Of a stretch of DNA of 15,218 nt, positions 1 through 6,554 are shown piece by piece. The notes beneath the pieces were generated by a model, which made no database searches, was not told the DNA's origin, and saw nothing but the letters and a program-made list of their open reading frames with translations. Origin of the DNA: Puniceicoccales bacterium (lineage in GTDB: Bacteria > Verrucomicrobiota > Verrucomicrobiia > Opitutales > LL51); NCBI GenBank assembly GCA_031278845.1, contig JAITJQ010000072.1, forward strand, positions 1-15,218. The letters run 5' to 3'. The translations under genes were made by a program, and so were the position numbers. How positions within the stretch are numbered: position 1 is the first letter of the stretch; each line of letters starts with the position of its first letter.

Positions 1-165
1 ATTTTTCTTTTCTTAAATTAGCAGCCCCGCGGCGAAGCCGCGGGGCTGGGCCTTTGGACCTTAGCGGATTGATCCAGGAGCAATGCTCCTGGATCAATCC
101 GCTAAGCCCAGGTCCAGGAGGCGGTGCCTCCTGGCGGGGATTCTAAGGGCGCGTAGCCCTTAGGA
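1..165 (-). repeat. Composite palindromic repeat, type I, full-length copy
   Basis: Four consecutive hairpins preceded by an AT-rich tail (1-20). Module A has arms 23-33 and 37-47 with loop gaa. Module B has perfect 21-base arms 61-81 and 85-105 with loop aat. Module C has arms 114-122 and 126-134 with loop ggt. Module D has arms 143-150 and 156-163. The same modules occur in the opposite orientation at 6209-6360 and in part at 2744-2820 and 8205-8265. I set the forward order as D-C-B-A-tail, so this copy is on the minus strand. No open reading frame or transposase is present. It resembles mosaic palindromic elements such as enterobacterial BIMEs in style, but I do not recognise the family. 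Confidence 0.9.
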
Positions 166-173
166 AAAATTCC

Positions 174-208
174 CCTTGCAAATTTTCTTTGTAATCTCCT
201 TGCAAATT
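174..208. repeat. Short direct repeat upstream of topB
   Basis: The 11-mer ccttgcaaatt occurs at 174-184 and again at 198-208, a 24-base period, in an AT-rich leader just before topB. It could be a regulator binding pair or debris of the neighbouring repeat block. The sequence does not decide between these. Confidence 0.45.
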
Positions 209-227
209 CTTCTTGCGAAAGATATTT

Positions 228-233
228 TATAAT
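228..233 (+). promoter_or_regulatory. Possible -10 box for topB
   Basis: A perfect TATAAT lies here. No convincing -35 box sits 16-18 bases upstream; the nearest TTGCAA is at 200-205, spaced 22. If used, transcription would begin near 240, downstream of the ATG at 236, which supports starting translation at 278. Confidence 0.35.
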
Positions 234-277
234 TTATGGATTGCAAAGAACAGATTCGGTTATTATGTGCAGAGACA

Positions 278-2737
278 ATGAAGAAGTTAGTTATCGCGGA
301 GAAGCCCAGCGTCGCTCAGGATATTGCAGACGTTATTGGCAAATTTAAAAAAATAGAAAATATTTTTGAAAATGACGAATTCGTGATCGGTTCTACGGTT
401 GGCCACATCGTCGAACTGTTTATGCCCGAGGATTTCAATGAAAAGTTGAAACGTTGGTCCATTGATCTATTGCCGATCATTCCCGAAGAATTTCGTACAA
501 AACCCATTACTAGGAATGGGTCAAAATTTCAAGAACTGAAAAAATTGATGGGACGTAAGGACGTCGGTACCATTATTAATGCCTGCGATGCGGGTCGGGA
601 AGGGGAACTAATTTTTACATACATTTATGAATTGGCCGGATGTAAAAAAGAAGTTCAACGTCTATGGCTATCGTCGATGACCCGAGAAGCTATCCGTGAA
701 GGATTCCGCAATTTACGTCCCAGCAGTGAGATGCAAAACTTACAATCCGCTGCTCGTTGTCGTTCTGAAGCGGATTGGCTAATCGGCATTAATGGAACGC
801 GTGCGATAACTGCAAAAATGACCCGCAGTGGTGGAGTGGTGACCATTGGCCGTGTTCAAACGCCTACGCTATCGATGCTGCTCAAACGGGAACTCGAAAT
901 TCGTCATTTTAAACCTCGTCCCTATGCCCGCATTGTGGCAGAATTTTCCATCGTCAATGGCCACTATAATGGAACTTATCAGCGTCCCGATTTCAAAAAA
1001 ATGGATGATACGGATCGTGCTGATCGCATTTTTGATCAGGGTCTAGCGGATCAAATCATCGATGCCATTAAAAATATAAATGACGCAACGGTTACCGAAA
1101 AAAAGAGAAAGAGTAAACAAAATGCACCCAGACTCTATGATTTAACTGCACTGCAACGGGAAGCAAATACGAGATATGGAATGCCTGCCGGTATGACGCT
1201 CAAAATTGCCCAATCCCTCTACGAAAAACATAAATGTATTACCTATCCACGCACCGACTCCAATGCTCTACCAGAAGATTATCCCGATGTATGTAAAAGT
1301 GTAATGGGCGTTTTGGGGGGGGGATTTACGAAATTTGCCCAGGAAATTTTAGATCAAGATTGGATTAACGGGGCCAATAAGAAAATTTTTAACAATAAAC
1401 AGATCAGTGACCACTTCGCCATTATTCCGACAACAAATTTCGCGAACGAATTAAGTACGGAAGAAAGTAAGATTTATGAGATGATTATCTGTCGCTTTCT
1501 GGCCATTTTCTATCCCGCTGCAGAATTTGATGTGACCACGCGCATTTCCCAAGTCGGAGAGTATGAATTTTTAACGGAAGGTAAGGTTTTAACCAAACCG
1601 GGATGGCTCGCCGTGTACGGAAGATCCTTGGAAACGGGCGAAAACGTGACGCTCCCTGCACTCGATCCTGCAAAAGATGGTGATCCTGCAAAAGCTGCCA
1701 TCATTCAGATAGAAAAAATCGAAGAAATAACGAAGCCCCCACCGAGATATAACGAAGCAACACTCCTATCCGTAATGGAAACCGCTGGAAAAATGCTCGA
1801 CGATGAGGAATTGGCATTGGCAATGAAGGAGCGTGGTCTGGGAACTCCAGCGACGCGTGCACAAATTATCGAACACCTCATCGATCTCCATTACATGGAA
1901 CGCAATAAACAGGAACTGGTCCCAACCTCAAAGGCAGAAGGATTATTTGAATACTTGGATACTGTCGACGTCCAGGAACTATCAAGCCCAACTATGACCG
2001 GTGAATGGGAATATAAATTGCGCCAAATGGAGCATGGGCAGCTGGATCGACCTGCGTTTATGGAAGGTATTCGAAATTTAACCTGTGAAATTGTGAATAA
2101 GATTAAAAATTTTAACGAAGCCGATCAACGCGGAAAACCATCACGTTTGATTTCACCAACGGATGGATTGCCGATGTGGGAATATTTGAAAACTTACAAA
2201 TCTCAGGACGGAAAAATTACACTCAATAAGGTGATTTCCGGACGACGGATGCTCGAAGAAGAACTGGAAGTTTTACTCCGTGATCGTTGGGTAGGACCCA
2301 TTGAAGGATTTCGTTCAAAAATTGGAAAGGTGTACACCGCAAAGCTAATCTTAGATGACAACAATGAAATAAAATTTTCTTTCCCAAGTAACCGCGAATT
2401 CGAATCCGAAGAGGAATTGACGTTGGAAAAATTGAAAATCTATCCCAATCTTTGTAAATGTTGCTGCTGTAGTGGTAATGTTTATGCGACGGAAAGTGCC
2501 TATATTTGCGAAAATTTCGTCAATGAAAAGAAATGCTCCCTACGTCTCGGACGACGCATTTTGGAACAGCGTATCGATGAAATTCAAGCGAAAAAGTTGC
2601 TCGAAGAAGGAAAAAGTGACCTGCTGGAAAATTTCTGCTCCAAACGTACGGGTAGGATCTTTGCCGCTTTTCTAACACTTAATACAGAGGGAAAAATCGG
2701 TTTCGAATTTGCCCCGAGGGAAAGAAAACAACGCTGA
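278..2737 (+). CDS. topB: DNA topoisomerase III (type IA)
   Basis: Type IA topoisomerase: it cuts one DNA strand through a tyrosyl-phosphate link and passes the other strand, resolving recombination and replication intermediates. From residue 1 (MKKLVIAEKPSVAQ) the Toprim domain is clear, with the acidic motif CDAGREGE about 100 residues in. The catalytic tyrosine is in TYPRTDS, codon at 1244-1246. A C-terminal extension contains topoisomerase C-terminal repeats and a cysteine cluster (CKCCCC, near 2453-2470, with further Cys downstream), possibly a metal site. About 819 residues, longer than the roughly 650 of E. coli TopB, mostly in the tail. An in-frame ATG at 236 would add 14 residues unlike the family and would overlap a TATAAT, so I prefer 278. 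A run of nine G (1315-1323) lies inside the gene but the frame is intact. Confidence 0.93.
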   Translation: MKKLVIAEKPSVAQDIADVIGKFKKIENIFENDEFVIGSTVGHIVELFMPEDFNEKLKRWSIDLLPIIPEEFRTKPITRNGSKFQELKKLMGRKDVGTIINACDAGREGELIFTYIYELAGCKKEVQRLWLSSMTREAIREGFRNLRPSSEMQNLQSAARCRSEADWLIGINGTRAITAKMTRSGGVVTIGRVQTPTLSMLLKRELEIRHFKPRPYARIVAEFSIVNGHYNGTYQRPDFKKMDDTDRADRIFDQGLADQIIDAIKNINDATVTEKKRKSKQNAPRLYDLTALQREANTRYGMPAGMTLKIAQSLYEKHKCITYPRTDSNALPEDYPDVCKSVMGVLGGGFTKFAQEILDQDWINGANKKIFNNKQISDHFAIIPTTNFANELSTEESKIYEMIICRFLAIFYPAAEFDVTTRISQVGEYEFLTEGKVLTKPGWLAVYGRSLETGENVTLPALDPAKDGDPAKAAIIQIEKIEEITKPPPRYNEATLLSVMETAGKMLDDEELALAMKERGLGTPATRAQIIEHLIDLHYMERNKQELVPTSKAEGLFEYLDTVDVQELSSPTMTGEWEYKLRQMEHGQLDRPAFMEGIRNLTCEIVNKIKNFNEADQRGKPSRLISPTDGLPMWEYLKTYKSQDGKITLNKVISGRRMLEEELEVLLRDRWVGPIEGFRSKIGKVYTAKLILDDNNEIKFSFPSNREFESEEELTLEKLKIYPNLCKCCCCSGNVYATESAYICENFVNEKKCSLRLGRRILEQRIDEIQAKKLLEEGKSDLLENFCSKRTGRIFAAFLTLNTEGKIGFEFAPRERKQR

Positions 2738-2743
2738 AATATC

Positions 2744-2820
2744 CTAAGGGCTGCGCGCCCTTAGAATCCCCGCCAAGAGGCACCGCCTCCTGGACCTGCC
2801 AATTTAAGAAAAGAAAAATT
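2744..2820 (+). repeat. Composite palindromic repeat, type I, lacking modules B and A
   Basis: Module D has arms 2744-2751 and 2757-2764. Module C has arms 2773-2781 and 2785-2793 with one mismatch and loop acc. The linker acctg then joins directly to the AT-rich tail at about 2801-2820, which matches the reverse complement of bases 1-20. Modules B and A, present at 1-165 and 6209-6360, are absent, so the family is modular. It begins a few bases after the topB stop codon, between convergent genes. Confidence 0.85.
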
Positions 2821-2823
2821 AAG

Positions 2824-2985
2824 TAACGCGCAAACCTGGCGCAGAATGCGCCGGGCTCGACCGCAAAGACGAGGTCAAGGAGTCCATGACTCCTTGCAGG
2901 GAACCAGGGGGGGCGGGAGCCCCACAACAACCTCCTTGCGGGAGTCCAGAAGGCAGAACCCTCTGGGCAGCTCCACAACAAGCTT
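2824..2985 (+). repeat. Composite palindromic repeat, type II, with a tandem diverged unit
   Basis: Hairpin E core has arms 2835-2843 and 2847-2855 (loop gaa, one G-T pair). Hairpin F has perfect arms 2876-2884 and 2888-2896 with loop cat. Hairpin G is 2910-2914 with 2919-2923. A second, diverged unit begins at 2932 with the same word ctccttgc as at 2890; it contains hairpin 2946-2953/2959-2966 (one mismatch) and ends in ccacaacaa like the first. It runs up to the stop codon of the minus-strand gene at 2986. The sequence just before it joins the type I tail exactly as at 6363. Confidence 0.8.
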
Positions 2986-3726
2986 TCACTCCTCTTTGGA
3001 ATGATTTTCATCGGATTCCGTTTGCATCCCCACGAACATTTCTTCCCAAGTCAAATGGGTCAATTTTTCGAGGCGTTTCATGAGACCAATCAATGTCATC
3101 ATTAGAATAACGGTGCAGGGCAGTACAATTATCGGATAGCTCCAAAACGTCATGCGACCTAACTCTTTATTAAATTCGACGGTTCCCGTTTCGCTATGAA
3201 TGAAATAATACGCCAAAACATAGTTCAAAACGGCACTTAGCAGAAATGATAGGGAAAATTTAAGCGTACTCAAAGACAATAATTTCTGAAACATAGCCTG
3301 ATTATTTGATTCCTGGAGGCGCTCATTAATCCGATCAATATGCATGATCGTATCGTTAAACAGCAGTGTTTTGATCAAAGGATAGCGCGTAAATGCTGAG
3401 CAAAAAACAATTAAACCGATTAACGATGGAACCAATGCTTCTTTAATGGCAACATATTCTTTGGGAAGCTGTAGTAGGCCGATAACGCCAGTTAGCAGTA
3501 TACTTACAAATCCGATGACCGAAAAAATATTACATTTTCTGGATCTAACGAAGTCCAGGAGACCGTAGCCAATCGGAAAAAAAAGGGCAATAATGAGCGC
3601 AACGGCCGGCGATAGTCCCAACCAGTCGTCCGCTTTGGACATGATCAGCGACGGCAAAATGATGTTACAACCCAAATTCAACCAAGGATTCTCTCGTTTT
3701 TTTGTTTTTTCCATTTTTATTCCCAT
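2986..3726 (-). CDS. VC0807-like integral membrane protein
   Basis: A 246-residue membrane protein of unknown biochemical function, resembling the VC0807 family: N-terminal NPWLNLGCNIILPSLI, then FPIGYGLLDFVRSRK, a helix ending TGVIGLLQLPKEYVAIKEA, and FTRYPLIKTLLFND. About six hydrophobic segments are visible, with the last third (LKFSLSFLLSAVLNYVLAYY and a further helix near 200-220) returning to the membrane before a charged tail. The start at 3726 has an aggga/gagg Shine-Dalgarno sequence about 8 bases upstream, lying inside the end of pssA. The gap to the pssA stop is only 3 bases, so the two are very likely co-transcribed and translationally coupled. An alternative start is Met5. The gene ends right against a repeat block. 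Function is not known; coupling to pssA hints at a membrane-related role but is not proof. Confidence 0.82.
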   Translation of the reverse strand: MGIKMEKTKKRENPWLNLGCNIILPSLIMSKADDWLGLSPAVALIIALFFPIGYGLLDFVRSRKCNIFSVIGFVSILLTGVIGLLQLPKEYVAIKEALVPSLIGLIVFCSAFTRYPLIKTLLFNDTIMHIDRINERLQESNNQAMFQKLLSLSTLKFSLSFLLSAVLNYVLAYYFIHSETGTVEFNKELGRMTFWSYPIIVLPCTVILMMTLIGLMKRLEKLTHLTWEEMFVGMQTESDENHSKEE

Positions 3727-3729
3727 CGA

Positions 3730-4590
3730 TTATCCCTCATCTCCTCTATTTTCTGTCTCTCGACAAGCTTTCGAAGCGTAAAAATTAGGACGGAGCATCC
3801 TTTTTCGTCGAGAATGGCGTACTAAAGCGTATGTAATATAGCTCCAAAAGACAATTGCACAGGCAATTTCATGGAACCATAAAATCGTTACCAAAATGCC
3901 GATGATGACTACGAAAGAACTCAAGCGTGTCCGCGTATTCCAGTCAATTTTTTTGAAACTCGGAAAACGAATGTTACTGACCATCAAATAGGCGATAAAC
4001 AACATGAGCGGTGGGAGAAAAATCGCAAAAGCATTCAATTCATAGCTGTTAATGATCAGTACAAAGGAGGCGACAACGCCCGCCGCTGCCGGAAGGGGTA
4101 ATCCCAGAAAATCGTAGTTCGGATGAGGATCATCCCTGGGTAAGAGTGGACTTGTAATGACATTGAAACGTGCCAGACGAATTCCCGCACAGAGCAAATA
4201 AATGAAGCCGAAAAGCCAACCCACCTGGCGGAAAAAGGAAAACTCTTCCGTGGGGGATAGAATCAAAAGAAAGACCATTAGAGCCGGTGCGACGCCGAAG
4301 GATACCATGTCGCAAATGGAATCAAATTCCATGCCAAATAGGGATTCCTTTTTTTTTAATCGCGCAATGCGGCCGTCTAACATATCCGATAAACCGGCAC
4401 AAAAGATGAGCCAAACGGCCTGCTGATAGTAGCGGTGAATAAGTACAGTATCTTGAACCGAATAGCGGGCTTGAATACAGCGAATGATCGACAAAAATCC
4501 ACAAAACAAATTCGTTGCCGTAAATAAATTGGGCAGCAAATAAATCCGGCTCGCATCCGCCATATTGGAATATTTTTTAGTGAATGACAT
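3730..4590 (-). CDS. pssA: CDP-diacylglycerol--serine O-phosphatidyltransferase
   Basis: Makes phosphatidylserine from CDP-diacylglycerol and serine, the precursor of phosphatidylethanolamine, in the inner membrane. The CDP-alcohol phosphotransferase signature is complete: D72-G-x2-A-R77-x8-G86-x3-D90-x3-D94, with D69 just before. The N-terminal run YLLPNLFTATNLFCGFLSI is typical of bacterial PssA, and several hydrophobic helices follow. 286 residues with a basic tail (RRKRML). The ATG at 4590 has aggag immediately in front with no spacer, and an in-frame stop lies two codons upstream. Met10 (4563) is the other possible start but lacks a ribosome site. It is divergent from the rluD gene, the two sharing an 85-base gap. 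A TATGCT (minus strand, 4603-4608) could be a -10 box but would leave almost no leader. Confidence 0.92.
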   Translation of the reverse strand: MSFTKKYSNMADASRIYLLPNLFTATNLFCGFLSIIRCIQARYSVQDTVLIHRYYQQAVWLIFCAGLSDMLDGRIARLKKKESLFGMEFDSICDMVSFGVAPALMVFLLILSPTEEFSFFRQVGWLFGFIYLLCAGIRLARFNVITSPLLPRDDPHPNYDFLGLPLPAAAGVVASFVLIINSYELNAFAIFLPPLMLFIAYLMVSNIRFPSFKKIDWNTRTRLSSFVVIIGILVTILWFHEIACAIVFWSYITYALVRHSRRKRMLRPNFYASKACRETENRGDEG

Positions 4591-4675
4591 CTCCTACAGC
4601 CAGCATAGGGAGCTTTTGCGAACTGCAAGCTTTTCCTGTTGCGATTTCGAAAATATCGCTAAATTTCTAAGATGA

Positions 4676-5593
4676 ATGCCAACGATTGTTTTACCCGAAG
4701 GAATTTTAGGTGAGCGCTGCGACAAAATTTTGTCACAAATTCTGTCGCTTTCCCGTACGAATGTCCGAAAATCTTTCGACCAATATCCCTTTGAGTGTAA
4801 TGGAAAAAAAATCCATCTCCACGAAAAGGTATACACGGGTGATATCGTTACCTACGAAACCATCGACCGTGTTTTGGAAAAAAATTCAAAATGCAATCTA
4901 AATCTGGACATTATTTTCGAGGATAAGGATCTGATTGTTATCAATAAGCCGGCCGGTATCGTGATACATCCGGGAACGAACATACGCGGAAAGACGTTAC
5001 AGGAGTATGTTTTGAGGCACTGTGCGCTAAGTTTTTTGGGGCAGGGCGGTTGTTCAGGTGTGGTCCATCGTCTCGATAAGGATACAACGGGCGTCATCAT
5101 TTTTGCCAAATCGGACCGTGCCTTTGTGCGCCTAACCCGCGATTTCGCACGCTACGCTATCAAAAAACGTTACACCTGCATCGTCCAAGGAACGCCAAAA
5201 TCGAACATGGGAAAAATCGAAATCCCCATCGCCCGCCAAGCGAACGATAAAACGAAAATGATTGCCCGTTTGGGCGGTAAGTCAGCTAGGACAATATGGC
5301 GTGTTCTCAGGTGTTTCGAGCATTTCACGTGGTTAGATGTCGAAATTCATACGGGGCGAACCCATCAAATTCGCGTCCACATGAGTCACATCGGCCATCC
5401 CATTGGAGGGGATTTGGCCTACGGCTACACCGGCGATTTTGCTTTCCCACGAGTAATGTTACACGCGGAATCCATAGCCTTTGCCCATCCACTGACGGGC
5501 GAAAATTTATCCTTTTCCGCTCCCCTACCCCTGGATTTTTCCAAAACTTTGGAAAACTTATGTTTAACCGATGGTAAAAACGAATTGCCATGA
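4676..5593 (+). CDS. rluD: RluA/RluD-family pseudouridine synthase
   Basis: Isomerises uridine to pseudouridine in structured RNA; the RluD branch acts on 23S rRNA helix 69. Residues 1-65 look like an S4-type RNA-binding domain. The catalytic domain begins near 78 (IIFEDKDLIVINKPAGIVIHPG), and the motif GVVHRLDKDTTGVIIFAK carries catalytic Asp134. IHTGRTHQIRVHMSHIGHPI follows, then GDLAYG. 305 residues, the usual length. The true substrate (RluA, C or D type) cannot be fixed from sequence alone. The stop overlaps the nth start by four bases (ATGA at 5590-5593), indicating a two-gene operon. No clear Shine-Dalgarno is seen before 4676; an out-of-frame ATG sits at 4672. Confidence 0.88.
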   Translation: MPTIVLPEGILGERCDKILSQILSLSRTNVRKSFDQYPFECNGKKIHLHEKVYTGDIVTYETIDRVLEKNSKCNLNLDIIFEDKDLIVINKPAGIVIHPGTNIRGKTLQEYVLRHCALSFLGQGGCSGVVHRLDKDTTGVIIFAKSDRAFVRLTRDFARYAIKKRYTCIVQGTPKSNMGKIEIPIARQANDKTKMIARLGGKSARTIWRVLRCFEHFTWLDVEIHTGRTHQIRVHMSHIGHPIGGDLAYGYTGDFAFPRVMLHAESIAFAHPLTGENLSFSAPLPLDFSKTLENLCLTDGKNELP

Positions 5594-6249
5594 AAGACGA
5601 TTCGGAAATTCGTGTCCCATTTATTCTCAAAACATTGGCGGAAATTTACCCGAATGCTACCATTCCGCTCCATCATAGTTCTCCTTTTTCGCTCCTGGTA
5701 GCAGTTATTCTATCGGCCCAATGTACCGACGAGCGGGTGAACAAAGTAACACCCATACTCTTTTCGGCGGCATCTGATCCGCAAGCGATGAAGGATCTAC
5801 CCCTTGAGACCATTGAAAACATTATTCATTCCTGCGGATTATTTCACAGCAAGGCGCGGGCGATAAAAGGTTGCGCGCAAATTATTTCCGAGCGTTACGG
5901 CGGAAAGGTTCCCCAAACATTTGGAGAACTCGAAGCATTACCGGGAGTAGGCCATAAGACGGCAAGCGTCATGGTTGCCCAATGTTTCAATGGCTACGCT
6001 TTTCCCGTCGATACACACATTCGCCGCCTAGCTAATCGCTGGGGATTAGCGCATTCGCAAAATGTGATGATTGTTGAAAATAATTTAAAAAAACTTTTTC
6101 CCAAGGAAGAATGGCACGACCTCCATATCCGCATGATTCGTTTTGGTCGGGAGTATTGCCCCGCCCAAAGCCATTCCATTGATCATTGCCCCATTTGCCG
6201 ATTTTTGTCCTTAGAATCCCCGCCAGGAGGCACCGCCTCCTGGACCTAG
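5590..6249 (+). CDS. nth: Endonuclease III (DNA glycosylase/AP lyase) with repeat-derived C-terminus
   Basis: Removes oxidised pyrimidines and nicks the abasic site in base-excision repair. The helix-hairpin-helix motif LPGVGHKTASVM carries catalytic Lys123 and the motif PVDTHIRRLANR carries catalytic Asp141. LSAQCTDERVN near residue 42 is also family-typical. The family ends in four cysteines that bind a [4Fe-4S] cluster; here only Cys190, Cys200 and Cys203 are seen, and no fourth Cys follows. From about base 6209 the sequence is a palindromic repeat element that encodes the last 12 residues (LESPPGGTASWT) and the stop codon. Length (219) is close to normal, so the core enzyme is intact but cluster binding may be lost or altered. 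Translationally coupled to rluD. Confidence 0.9.
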   Translation: MKDDSEIRVPFILKTLAEIYPNATIPLHHSSPFSLLVAVILSAQCTDERVNKVTPILFSAASDPQAMKDLPLETIENIIHSCGLFHSKARAIKGCAQIISERYGGKVPQTFGELEALPGVGHKTASVMVAQCFNGYAFPVDTHIRRLANRWGLAHSQNVMIVENNLKKLFPKEEWHDLHIRMIRFGREYCPAQSHSIDHCPICRFLSLESPPGGTASWT

Positions 6250-6360
6250 ATTTTGCGGATTGATCCAGTGGCAATGCCACTGGATCAATCCGCAGGGGCC
6301 AGAGGCCCAGCCCCGCGGCTTCGCCGCGGGGGCTGCTAGTTTAAAAAAATAAAAATTAAG
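6209..6360 (+). repeat. Composite palindromic repeat, type I, nearly full-length, invading nth
   Basis: Forward orientation. Module D is truncated to its last bases (ccttag). Module C lies around 6224-6244 with loop acc. Module B has arms 6254-6272 and 6276-6294, perfect, loop aat. Module A has arms 6309-6319 and 6323-6334, with one extra G in the right arm, loop ttc. The AT-rich tail is about 6337-6360. It is the reverse complement in order and sequence of the copy at 1-165. Its first 40 bases are translated as the end of nth. Two base pairs inside stem B differ from the copy at 61-105 on both arms in a matched way. Confidence 0.9.
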
Positions 6361-6362
6361 TT

Positions 6363-6402
6363 CCGCGCAAACCCGGCGCAATTTTCGCAGGAGTTGCGCG
6401 GC
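6363..6402 (+). repeat. Partial type II repeat fragment
   Basis: Begins with the same junction word cgcgcaaacc as the type II copy at 2828, directly after the type I tail, but soon diverges. It contains an 8-base inverted repeat (6363-6370 with 6394-6401). It is followed by an A/T-rich spacer (6403-6437) and then a full type II copy. Confidence 0.55.
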
Positions 6403-6437
6403 ACTAAAAGAAAAAAACAAGTCAAAGAGTTTATTTT

Positions 6438-6545
6438 TGACCTTGCGGCCGAGCCCGGCGCGGAACGCGCCGGGCTCGGCCGCCAAAGAAGGTCAAGGAG
6501 GCTATGCCTCCTTGCGGGGTATGGGGCAGAGCCCCATAGGGACCC
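6438..6545 (+). repeat. Composite palindromic repeat, type II, best-preserved copy
   Basis: Hairpin E has perfect 18-base arms 6445-6462 and 6466-6483 with loop gaa, bracketed by the outer pair tgacctt and aaggtca (6438 and 6489). Hairpin F has perfect arms 6494-6502 and 6506-6514 with loop tat. Hairpin G has perfect arms 6520-6527 and 6531-6538 with loop aga. It lies between the convergent nth and nuoG-like genes. With the type I copy upstream it fills the whole 305-base gap after nth; I see no other gene there. Confidence 0.9.
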
Positions 6546-6554
6546 CCAGGATTT

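Noticed and set aside
1..165. tRNA or other known structured RNA gene in the GC-rich palindromes
   Set aside because: Each is a simple hairpin; no cloverleaf, anticodon arm or CCA context is seen.
2744..2896. Reading the repeat hairpins as Rho-independent terminators of topB and its convergent neighbour
   Set aside because: The stems are strong but none is followed by a T-run, and other copies lie between divergent genes. Some termination effect is possible but not shown.
2679..3011. A 110-residue minus-strand frame over the repeat block
   Set aside because: It is made mostly of the palindromic repeat and overlaps the end of topB; composition is arginine/proline-rich and no protein family is recognisable.
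6211..6486. A 91-residue minus-strand frame over the nth-nuoG gap
   Set aside because: It consists of translated repeat modules only, with no ribosome site.
6209..6546. Reading the stacked hairpins as a CRISPR array or integron site
   Set aside because: There are no regularly spaced identical repeats with unique spacers, no cas genes and no integrase.
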